This document shows positions 42,721-52,750 of a DNA stretch of 64,000 nt, in pieces. Each line of letters opens with the position of its first letter. The first letter of the stretch is position 1. The translations under genes were made by a program, and so were the position numbers. The DNA comes from Erythrophleum ivorense (lineage: Eukaryota > Streptophyta > Magnoliopsida > Fabales > Fabaceae): NCBI GenBank assembly GCA_026724425.1, contig JAIUCV010000003.1, positions 53,136,477 to 53,200,476 of the forward strand. The letters are read 5' to 3'. Under the pieces are notes generated by a model. The model made no database searches. It was not told the DNA's origin and saw only the letters and a list, made by a program, of their open reading frames with translations.

Positions 42721-43820
42721 ACTAAAAGACCTGTTTTGAAGTTAATAGAACCCCCCAACCCAATCCAGGCCCAAAAGTGCATAAATGTTGCTAATGAACC
42801 TCGCTCCATAAATTCATAATTTGGTTTGTATTTTACGTATTTAATGGTTGGGAAATGGCCATGATATTTGAGCCAAATTATATGAGTTGGGTTAAAACCT
42901 AACCCAGATGCTCCTGTGATGTGAACAACTAGCTAAACAATGTTAAATAGATTATTTCAACTATAAGACAGAACATACCGCAATTGATGGATGTCTGCTA
43001 ACAAAGGATCACCAAAAGGGCTTGAATCAGGGACTTTTTAGTCGACGCAGCTCAACCCCATTAATTGCGCCAACTCTTGTTGGCTAGCTTCAACTAAACA
43101 GTTGTTTGCAACAACCAGGAACTAATCCAAACTTAGCATCGAACAAGGATGCTCTTACCTCCTGCAGCATATTCATGGACGAAGGAGCATTTTGAGATTC
43201 CTCAATACCAGAGTGATCCTTTGTTTGAACTTTGAAGCTGAACACCTTTATGGAAAGAATATTGAAATATCTCCTGTTGAAACAACAGAGGAAATTGATT
43301 GAAGCTTCCTGTTTAGCCCACTATAAGAAATTGGTTTTGAAAAGAATTTGGAATTTCCAAAGTCTTCTCCCACAACCTGCAGGAAGTTTCCTAGAACTGG
43401 GTATACTTTTCATTACACCATGACTTTGGTTCCATTTCAGCAAATCAAAGCATGCCAATAAATTATTTTTTCTCTTACAAGGGCCGTGCTGGTGGGTCCA
43501 GCTCCCTATGCCAGCTGCCAAGCTGAGAAACTCAATCTAGCCTCTGTTTTCAAATGAAAAAAAAAAAAACATCTTTAATCGCTTGTATCCTGAGAGTATC
43601 AACCGCGTAATTTTCAATTACTACATCTTTATTGTAGAAGAATTGACCTATTGGAGGAAATGAAGAAAAAGTCTCCAAGGTATTGTTATTCATTGACACG
43701 AATTAGTTTTGCCGTGTGGGAAACTTGATCCTACCAGCAGCACTCAAATAATCCATGATCTTTACATGTCAAACGCTAGAAGAATCCATTCGGATGCAAG
43801 AAAATAGAATAGATTAGAAA
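42721..43820. other. Spacer
   Basis: Less AT-rich than average with short open frames on both strands (43,232-43,423 +, 43,321-43,521 -). Neither has a recognisable domain. I see no gene. Confidence 0.35.
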
Positions 43821-44150
43821 AAGATACTACGGAGGAACTGACCCTCCCCTAGTTCTATGAAAATGGGAGTTGGCCTCTGGAGAGGAATTAGGCGCGCGAA
43901 CGACAGTGGTCTTTCTTGCGTTCAAGATCAAGAGGCAGCTACTATAGTACTGGTAGCCGAATTGGAAACTTAATTCTCGAAAAGGAAGAATGAGGAATCC
44001 AATTCGACACCTTTCTAAATGCTTTTCCCCCTTCCTGCCTTCCCCCTCGGGGGAGGTTCTCAACACATTCTTTGGGGGAGCTTTTGAGAACAAACAGTAC
44101 TCAGGTCAGTCATGAAATAGCATATCAATGTAAGAGGACACCTGTCTACC
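43821..44150. other. GC-richer patch, possibly organelle-derived
   Basis: About 330 bases with composition unlike the surroundings (GGCGCGCGAACGAC, CCTTCCCCCTCGGGGGAGG). The texture resembles plant mitochondrial spacer DNA. It carries an 88-codon - strand frame with no domain. Nuclear insertion of mitochondrial DNA is only a suspicion, since I cannot name the source locus. Confidence 0.3.
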
Positions 44151-44202
44151 CTATCATTTGCAAGAAGTCTTGAGACGCAACTTGCCAAGGCGATAATTTA
44201 AT

Positions 44203-45005
44203 GTTTGGATGAAGGATAACAAGGGAAGAGAAGGAAAAGTTTTATTTATTTATTTATTTATTTTTTCGCTTGAGAGTTATTGACTATGTTGCATTGGCAT
44301 GGGTACTGGTACATTTGCGGGTATTACTATACGATAATTTTTTTCAAAATATAGAGCATGGGTATGGCAATATATACCAAATAAATAAATATAATCTTAT
44401 AATATATAACAATTTTTATGGCAGTTAAGATATATAATGACTTTTTTTAACATTTAATCAACCAAAATAGTAATATAAGTTTTCTAATTTAATCTTAAAG
44501 TTTATAAAACTTTAATAACGTCAGCCACAATAATACATAATATTATAGCATATACTATAATTGTTGAGATAATAATATTTAGTTTCAGATTTTAAGATTA
44601 AGAGTTAAAAATTTTGTTGGCACAATTATGGTTTGTTCAAATATGTATTGAAATCAATTTCAAAAAAGAAAAAAAAATACCGCACGATAATTATTTTGGA
44701 GTACACAGGAGTACTCAAAGAGGTACCATATCCAGCCCAGGTACGACTTGAATTTAGAGGTACCAGTACTTTGTGAGTTAATATAGAGAGGAGGATAATG
44801 AAGGACTTTCAATTCACTTTTCAAAATCCTTCATGATTTATATTTTTAAGTTCCCCCAATTTAGAAGTTTTGGCTGAGAGAGTTTCCCCAAACAAGGGTA
44901 AGGGAAATTTAGTATTTAACCATCTATTCCAATTCCTTCTCACTACTTTCATTTTGTCCTAGATTCCTTTCCTTTCCTTTCCTTCCCTTCTTCTCCTAAC
45001 TCCGA
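44203..45005. mobile_element. MITE-like repeat with a nested second repeat
   Basis: Outer ends: GTTTGGATGAAGGATAACAA at 44,203 and TTCCTTCCCTTCTTCTCCTA near 44,980, which are purine-rich and pyrimidine-rich partners forming a loose terminal inverted repeat. Inside, about 44,290-44,760, a second unit starts with GGGTACTGG/GGGTATTAC words and ends with GAGGTACCATATCC, like the insertion at 31,885. No coding potential. It sits within 300 bases of the start of the third LecRK gene. Confidence 0.4.
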
Positions 45006-45292
45006 GACATAACGTTAGAAATCTTCTAGTAAAGCTGATCCAAGGGCAAAGACCTTTTTCGTGAGGACATCAAAGACTACCTACTATTGAAGGAAGATAT
45101 TGCAAACAAGAAAAGGATGTTTACTTACCACTTCCAAGTATATTTAGAAAGGGCTTGACTTTACAAACCAAAACAAACTGGCTCAATCATTTACTCAAGT
45201 TTGATATCTATAGTTCTATCATGCATCTACTCCAAGCCATTGAGACTATCCCACAATATCCAACACCATCCAAAATCAGCAGTTCCTCGGCT

Positions 45293-47314
45293 ATGGTGCA
45301 TAAGAATACCCATCTACTTCTTTCTTTTAAGTTAACCATAACAATCTTATTTTATATAATCCCTCCTGTAGTTCCATTAGACTTCAGCTATCAGCAATTT
45401 CGTGAAAAGGAAGATACACTAAATTTTGAAGGAGATGTTTATGATGACAAAGGAGTCCTCCAACTCACCAGGTATGAGAAAGACAGTGTTGGTAGGGTCA
45501 CATATTACAAACAGATGCATCTTTGGGATAGGGAGTCAAGAAAACTCACAGACTTCACTACCCATTTCTCCTTCATTATCAATGCACCAAATAAAACACA
45601 TCATGGAGATGGCATCACATTCTTCCTTGCAGGTCCAAACCTTCCACTTCCTGTGCCACCTGATGGAACCGGTATTGGTCTTGTAAGCCGCCTACAAATG
45701 GAAGATCCAAATTACCCAAATGAACATCCATTTGTGGCTGTGGAGTTTGATACCTATTGGAATAAATTTGATCCTCAATATGACCATGTAGGTATCGATA
45801 TTAAAACCGTGAGGAGTCCCTACACGACACAGTGGTTTAATATAAAGGATGGGAGAAAATATGATGCTGAAATTAGCTACAATTCTAGCTCATTCAATTT
45901 GAGTGTCATCTTCACTGGATATAAGGATAACATAACAGTTAAACAAGATTACTCCCATACGGTCGATTTGAGGGAGGTCCTACCAGATTGGGTTGAATTT
46001 GGCTTCTCTTCCGCCACGGGATTATTATATGAGATACATACACTTTGCTCATGGTCCTTCAATTCAAGTTTGGAGCTAGAAGTGCACAAAGAGGAAAGCA
46101 AGACAAAGCTGGTGATGGGGCTGAGCATCGGAGCAGGTGTGTTAGTTGGTGGGTTATGCCTAACTTGGCTTGTGATATGGAAGCTAAGGAGAAAAGGCAA
46201 GGAAGAAAATTTGGATCTTATCCTGGACAATGATTTTGAAAAAGGAACTGGACCTAAGAGGTTTTCCTATAATGAACTTGCCAGAGCCACAAACAACTTT
46301 GCAGAAGAACAAAAGCTTGGGGAAGGAGGTTTTGGTGGGGTCTACAAAGGATTTATAAGAGGATTAAACACCTGTGTCGCAGTTAAGAAAGTGTCCCGAG
46401 GCTCTAGACAGGGAGTGAAGGAGTATGCCTCTGAAGTAAAGATTATTAGTCAACTGAGGCACAAGAATTTGGTGCAACTCATCGGCTGGTGCCACCAGAG
46501 CAATGATCTTCTGCTCATCTATGAGTTCATGTCAAATGGAAGCTTAGATTCTCATCTGTTTAAAGGCAAAAGCCTCCTGACATGGGCAACAAGATATAAT
46601 ATTGCTCAAGGTCTGGCCTCAGCACTACTATACCTGCATGAAGAATGGGAGCAATGTGTGGTGCATAGAGACATAAAATCAAGCAATGTTATGTTAGACT
46701 CAAATTTCAATGCTAAGCTCGGAGACTTCGGCTTAGCCAGACTGGTAGATCACGAGAAGGGGTCACAAACAACGATTCTAGCTGGAACAATGGGATATAT
46801 GGCTCCAGAGTGCGCAACCAGAGGAAAGGCTAGCAGAGAGTCTGATGTATACAGTTTTGGAGTGGTTGCTTTGGAGATAGCCTGTGGGAGAAAACCAATT
46901 GAACTCACTGTAAATGAAGAACGGGTCATCATGGTGGAATGGGTATGGGAACTCTATGGCATGGGTAATCTTCTAGAAGCAGCTGACCCAAGGTTATGTG
47001 GAGACCTTGATGAGCAGGAATTGGAAAGGTTACTGATTGTTGGCCTTTGGTGTGCTCATCCAGATTACATTCTGAGGCCGACAATTAAACAAGCAGTTCA
47101 TGTGCTTCATTTTGAAGCTCCATTGCCTACTCTCCCATCAAAGATGCCCAAACCCACCTATATTGCTCCACCTGTTAGTGCACCTGAATCTTCCAGCTCT
47201 TTGTCCTCCAGTGTTAATTCTTCTAGTATTTATCACAGCCAACCTCTAATCAGTAGCTCATACACTAGCTCCTCACAGTCAAACACATCAGCGGCACTGC
47301 TACATACGTATTAA
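45293..47314 (+). CDS. L-type lectin-domain receptor kinase, clade IX-like (gene 3)
   Basis: Intronless, 673 residues from the chosen start. The frame is open 46 codons further upstream to a Met at 45,155, but the Met at 45,293 (MVHKNTHLLL) directly precedes a hydrophobic signal peptide (about 1-28), as in relatives, so I prefer it. Legume-lectin domain about 29-258: GDGITFFLAG (105-114), VAVEFDTYWN...H (148-165). Membrane helix about 273-296, with no long Ser/Pro stalk, then basic residues. Kinase about 335-610: GEGGFG (343-348), Lys365 in VAVKK, Glu381, HRDIKSSN (458-465), DFG (478-480), APE (504-506). The tail is Ser-rich. The catalytic set is complete. It is clearly diverged from the 32,484/38,410 pair and closer to the pseudogene at 667. 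Probable plasma-membrane receptor for an unknown carbohydrate, peptide or nucleotide-type cue. Confidence 0.96.
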   Translation: MVHKNTHLLLSFKLTITILFYIIPPVVPLDFSYQQFREKEDTLNFEGDVYDDKGVLQLTRYEKDSVGRVTYYKQMHLWDRESRKLTDFTTHFSFIINAPNKTHHGDGITFFLAGPNLPLPVPPDGTGIGLVSRLQMEDPNYPNEHPFVAVEFDTYWNKFDPQYDHVGIDIKTVRSPYTTQWFNIKDGRKYDAEISYNSSSFNLSVIFTGYKDNITVKQDYSHTVDLREVLPDWVEFGFSSATGLLYEIHTLCSWSFNSSLELEVHKEESKTKLVMGLSIGAGVLVGGLCLTWLVIWKLRRKGKEENLDLILDNDFEKGTGPKRFSYNELARATNNFAEEQKLGEGGFGGVYKGFIRGLNTCVAVKKVSRGSRQGVKEYASEVKIISQLRHKNLVQLIGWCHQSNDLLLIYEFMSNGSLDSHLFKGKSLLTWATRYNIAQGLASALLYLHEEWEQCVVHRDIKSSNVMLDSNFNAKLGDFGLARLVDHEKGSQTTILAGTMGYMAPECATRGKASRESDVYSFGVVALEIACGRKPIELTVNEERVIMVEWVWELYGMGNLLEAADPRLCGDLDEQELERLLIVGLWCAHPDYILRPTIKQAVHVLHFEAPLPTLPSKMPKPTYIAPPVSAPESSSSLSSSVNSSSIYHSQPLISSSYTSSSQSNTSAALLHTY

Positions 47315-48800
47315 GTAGATATGTAAATTTGTTTTATAGAGTTAACATTTTCCTACTTTGTCTGTTATTTTAAGTCACATTAATTTTCATCGAGGTTTCC
47401 GAGCACCTGATTTTTTTCCCCACTGTAATGTAACATGCAGAGTGAATAGAAACTCTATGCTTTTAGTAGGTCCAAATTTTCAGTTTTCACAGCAGCCAAA
47501 AACAACTATGCTTGAATTGAAGAAGCTTTCTCTGTAAATTGTGCTTCTTCCAAAATGTTTTGAATCGTGAATTAACTACTGTCTATTTACACATTTGTTT
47601 GCAATTTGTATGAAATAGAAAAACCTGATACCCCTTGCAGGTTTAAACTCAAAAGCATCAAAGTTAATAGCTGATAACCCAGTTGGATCCACACAAAATT
47701 GGACTCTACTAGAAAAACTAACAAACTCGGAGAAAAAAGCTTATAATTTAAGAGGCCTAACAATGCAAAATAAAGGGGTATTACTATGAAAAGCTTGATG
47801 AACCTTTTTACTTTCAGCTAGGTCTAGGGATTTTCGCATATCAAATAAAATAGCACACATCTTTAAACAAAGAAAGAAATTCAAAAGTGAAAATGCTCAA
47901 CATTTCAAGAAATCTTTCAATAGCAACACCAAAAATAAACACGTCAAAAATTTGGAAGGCAAAGATACCGATGGGGAGATAAGTTGCGTTTTTAATGGGG
48001 AAAGCATCCCATTCACGATCCATTAACAGTAATTTCTTTTGGACTTTGGTAAAGTGTGAAAGCAACTTTAAGCATAGAAACTGAGATGCGTATCCCGATG
48101 AAACGGTCTTATTGATCTTCTCTGGCTTCACATCCGTACGCGGGCCAAATGATGGGTCAATCTGTTGTACCTGGAAGAAAAACAAGGGTTCCACGTTGCT
48201 TCATCAAACGCAAACCCAACATGATGCACCGGCTTCATCAAGATAGCTAAGAATGACATATTTTGGAGTTCCACTTCCGAGTTCCGACTGTGGAAAGAGA
48301 CAAAGAAAAACAAAAATAGTACATGAAGGAAAAAAAAAAGGAGAAAATAAACTTTATACATCATTTTATTTTTTGTGTTATTTCTTAAACCTTTTTTCAA
48401 ATAAATTAAGTAGAAGAAGATTCAAATTATTCATTTAGGAGATGAGTTATTTTATATAAATCTTAATTGTCTAAAGCATTTGGAAAACAAACAAACTATA
48501 TTTAAAAAATAGGTAAAATTTTCAAATAGTTTAAATAGTCAAAATTTGCTTAAAATAAATCATTTTCCTTCTATAAATTAAAGCAATTCAAACTCATATA
48601 TTTGGATTCATTTGGAGATAAATTAACTAATAGTATTTTTTTCTCAATTGCAAGAATTAATTAATGATTTTAAATTTAATTTTTAATAATAACAAAATGG
48701 TTACTAACAACACAACAAATTAAGGATATATTGTAATATTTTTTAGGCCAACTTGGATAGGGGAACTCCCCTGGGCCAAGGCAATAAGCTATGGTAACAT
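47315..48800. other. Spacer downstream of gene 3
   Basis: Includes the presumed 3' UTR. A - strand frame at 48,194-47,841 and an overlapping one at 48,400-48,128 (reading KPVHHVGFAFDEATWNP) are less AT-rich than the rest and might be a gene relic, but no family is recognised. Confidence 0.3.
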
Positions 48801-48804
48801 TCAT

Positions 48805-49212
48805 TATATATATATATATGTAAGCTTAATTCATGATTATTGTTTATTATAGTAGTTAACCTACTTATTGGTCTTTTATTTTCTTTTTTCTTTTTTTTTG
48901 CTTTTTTTTTTTTTTAAAACTTTTTGTACTCCCTTCAATCCCCTTGCATTTGCATAGGCCTACTATTCTAGTTTATGAAGGTTGAAAAACCTTATCATAT
49001 AAATAATATATATATATTTATATTTGTAAGCTTAATTCATGATTATTGTTTATTATAGTAGTTAACCTACTTATTGGTCTTTTATTTTCTTTTTTCTTTT
49101 TTTTTGCTTTTTTTTTTAAAACTTTTTGTACTCCCTTCAATCCCCTTGCATTTGCATAGGCCTACTATTCTAGTTTATGAAGGTTGAAAAACCTTATCAT
49201 ATAAATAATATA
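48805..49212 (+). repeat. Near-perfect 206-bp tandem duplication
   Basis: The block beginning TAAGCTTAATTCATGATTAT (48,822) and ending TTATCATATAAATAATATA (49,010) is repeated from 49,028 to 49,212. The only obvious differences are in the lengths of poly-T and TA runs. Such identity implies a recent event. Confidence 0.85.
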
Positions 49213-50637
49213 ATGAGTACTAGACATCAAACTTTAAGCCTAGCAGAAACTAAATTTACTTAAAATATTGTCCTTTATGTGTATTGTAATATCCTGATAT
49301 AAATAAAATAATTTACGTTGTTATATAATATAATATAATATAGGAAGCAAATGAAGTCAAAAATAAGGGAAAAGGTAGTACTAAAATGGAGCCCGCACCA
49401 TTGGAAAAATAAGGCAATAACAGGACTTTAAATGTGAAAGACTCAAAAGGTCTTATTACTTTAAGTCATGTCTTTGGAAGGGAGTTAGCTTGACGAAGAC
49501 ATATTGGGTATACGAAAATACAACCTAGTGACACTAGAAATAAAGCAAGGAGAAAGAACCTGATCACAAAGAAATGACTTGTCAAAGGTGATCATTATTA
49601 CTAGCATCATTTTCTTCGCTAAGTATGAATGCATGGTAAATCTTTTTCTCAAAGGTTGACTTTCGAAAATTTATGGAAAAGTTAGAAACATAAGAAATAT
49701 AGGTAGGCTAACTAAAATGATTAGTTAAAATTCAAATAGTAGAAACTCATTTGGACGTTGACAAACTAGGTGTATACATTCACACTAGTGAGGAAGAACC
49801 CACATGAAAAAGGAAGAACCATATGTTACTAAGACACATCACCATGCGTGAACAATACAAAGGTGAGACAAAGTCAAGATAAAATTGGAAAAAGTTATAG
49901 ATTCTTTCACAGGCTTTGGAATTTAGCTGTCTTTCATATGATGACTAAGATTTGTTTAAGGATGTAGCATGTGCCCAGCCAGGAATATAGCAAATGACAA
50001 TTCTCTGTATTACAATTGAAGTTGAATGAATGTGAATTGAGGTACCACTAGTAGGTCCTGCTCAAGTAATTCTAAACGTGAAATTGGCCATGGAAAATGA
50101 AGGATAGCAAGACCAGAAATATATTAATATGTAATAGTTATGATTAAACATTGGAATAATTTGTTTATATCAATAAACAATATTGTATGATGATGCTGGT
50201 TATAGCATTTATGGTACAACAGTAAAGTGTGTTTTTAGGGACGCTTAAAACTGTTCATTCATGATGTGTGTGGATAAATAGACAAAATAATAAAAGAAAT
50301 TAAGAAACTAAGATAATAGAAAGAGTGTTATGTGTATTATTGTACACCCCAACAATCTTTGGGAACTTTTATAGATTGGATACTTGGTCAATTTTTATGT
50401 GCCATTAACTAGCCTCCTCTATGGTCCCATCTAAGCAAAACAAAGGACACCAGGGAATTTATACTCTTTTCCATTTGAAAGATGTGTACAAATTTGCATC
50501 ACATATTATTTCTAATCAGCAAACTTTGGTTATCAAAATTCATTTTTTCTGTCATAGTATATCCACATTGTCAAATAAAATGAGATAAATGAGACATGCT
50601 GAACTTTTCTAGATTGAGAATATGACGTTTAATTGTT
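49213..50637. other. Spacer
   Basis: AT-rich, no gene or clear repeat recognised. Confidence 0.35.
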
Positions 50638-50740
50638 AAAGTAGCTGACCAAGATTTCGTGGAGATGTTAAGCAGCAGCAAATGAAATTCTTGATGATTG
50701 CTAGCTTTTGGTGTGCTCACCCTAATTGTAATAAAAAGAT
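50638..50740 (+). pseudogene. LecRK kinase C-terminal relic
   Basis: Reads, allowing a frame change, as (A)D-PRFRGDVKQQQMKFLMIASF then WCAHPNCNKK. This matches DPRLHGDFDPDQIKCLMIVG and LWCTHPDHNHR of the intact genes. Only about 35 codons are recognisable. It shows the LecRK array once extended at least 3 kb beyond gene 3. Confidence 0.7.
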
Positions 50741-50920
50741 GTCAATATCTCACCTTGATTGTTGGCTTTTAAGCTTTCCTATGCCAACTTAACTTAAGTG
50801 CCCAAAATGTATACAACCCCATAGGGCATCAATGTTACCAAGGAAAACAAAAAACAAGTAATTCTATAGACTAAAACTAAAGTAAGGACTTTTGAAATTC
50901 CAAACCAAGCTTTTGTAGAG

Positions 50921-51224
50921 TGAATATTTTTAGAAAATAATGACTCTAAAAATTCTTACATTATTTCAAGCACATTGGTTGTAATTTATAGGAGAATGAG
51001 ACCCATAGAAGGTTTAGCTAATCACCTTCAAACTAGAAAAGGAAACAAATAGGAATATAAACAAAAATAAATACTCAAAAAGTAGGAAATAATTAAGGAA
51101 AAAATAGCATTTGACTTCATTCTATTAACCTAGAATAAACCATTATGATTCTACCCATGAATACAGATTCATTAACAACAAATATCTTATGTGATTCTTT
51201 TCTAAGAATCATGAGATTCTAACA
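50921..51224 (-). repeat. 3' LTR of the second copia element
   Basis: 304 bases; on the - strand it starts TGTTAGAATCTCATGATTC. Its + strand left end TGAATATTTTTAG aligns with 61,622 onward for about 200 bases (shared CTAGAAAAGGAAACAAA). Confidence 0.75.
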
Positions 51225-51229
51225 TTCAC

Positions 51230-51745
51230 CCTCAAGTTGGGTACAACCTGGAGCTAACATTGCTAATCATCTCCATAAAGCTCAAATCTAGCTTGAGCAA
51301 ATAAACTAGAACCAACAATTTTCTCTAAGTTGTTTTGGTCCTTTTGATCCTTATTTTGAAGCAATTTTTGTAACAATTCCCATTGGTCTTTGAAAAATGG
51401 ATTATTTTTAAATTAAGGTTTTGTGTTGTAAGTCATCATTGATTCATTAGTCTCATTTTTTTATCTTGATTTCCAACTTACTGGTTTACCATGAAGTTTC
51501 TAGAAACTCACCTTAGTGTGACTTGATTTGCTATAATGATCACACTATATATGAGTTTATTTTTTCAGCTTACTTTAGCTCCAAAAAAATTGAGTCTTCA
51601 AATAGCAAGAGCAAAAGATTTAGGATAGGTAGAAACATTTTAGTGACCATTGGTTAATGTTATTCTACTTTCCTCCCTTTTGATTTTAGAAAAATCCTCT
51701 CTTAGAGTAGGAAGTGAGTGAGTATCCATTATTTTCACCCTTATA
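51230..51745 (-). pseudogene. copia gag relic with zinc knuckle
   Basis: - strand, broken frames: THSLPTLREDFSKIKREESR (the LPSL-EVFSEIRREESRR segment of plant copia gag); then, near 51,478-51,550, CDHYSKSSHTKVSF*KLHGK, a decayed zinc knuckle (CDHC...H...CWKLHGKP in intact elements); then QWELLQKLLQNK after a further shift. Pol is missing between this and the LTR. Confidence 0.7.
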
Positions 51746-52745
51746 ACTTCAAATATGGAATTCACATGCAACAAAAACTAATACACACACTTTTTTTTCA
51801 ATAAGCTTCTTAAAGTACATAGGATCACTTGTGTAGGACCATGTATGAGTTTCATACAAGTTAAGCTATTGCCAATGGCATTAAAGTATTGTAGTATTGG
51901 GTGAGATTTAACTCCCCTTACCTCAAAATATGAAGGAATGACTGGATTTTAAACAAGGCTATAGTGTTTTCAATAAAGGAGTAAGTATCTTTGAGTTAGT
52001 GTTGGTTGGTAATTTTCCATAAGTGTATGGGTCCAACAAGTAATAAAGAGATAAGTATTATCTCATGAAGAAGATTGATCAAGTACCAATCTCTTAAATT
52101 AGTTCTATTGTCTAGAACATCTACTAAATCAAATTAAATGTACTACTAACTAAGAAACAAATTGAACACACGAAATTAACGAACTGGACTAATTAATTAT
52201 GAAAAACTTTAAAGTTTGAATTTCAACGTTTCGTTCTTGTAATTAAGTTAAGTGTAACTTATCCAATTAATTTCTATATTAATTTATGGCTAATTCCCTA
52301 ATGCATATGTAATTCTCTTTCAAGATAAAACATGTGTATATATGCTAGTTTTATGTCTACTTTCATAATTATGAGCTCTAAAATAGACCCTTTAAACTCT
52401 ATGGAATTCAATGTGTGCCTACATATAGCAACTTAACATGCATGTATGTTACAATCCTACCTAGATGAGATATATATCTCTATAAAATCTAAATTTAAGC
52501 TTATTATTTAGGCAATCTCTAATAGTAATTCACCTTTCAATTCATCACACTATAGATTTGATTTCACAAAAAGTAACCAACAATTTGCGAAAGAATTATA
52601 AAGTGAATAATAAATTAATCTGAATAAAAATAGATCACATGAATATTCCAAATTCAAACACTATTCATAAACACCTACATCTAAACTCCTAATCTAAAAG
52701 GTCTAGTTACTCATAATCAAAACTAAAATCATAACATTAAAAAAA
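51746..52745. other. Unassigned element interior
   Basis: No gene. The text around 52,025-52,100 (CCAACAAGTAATAAAGAG, ATCTCATGAAGAAGATTG) resembles the spacer found near LTR ends of gypsy-type elements; not assigned further. Confidence 0.3.
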
Positions 52746-52750
52746 AAAAC

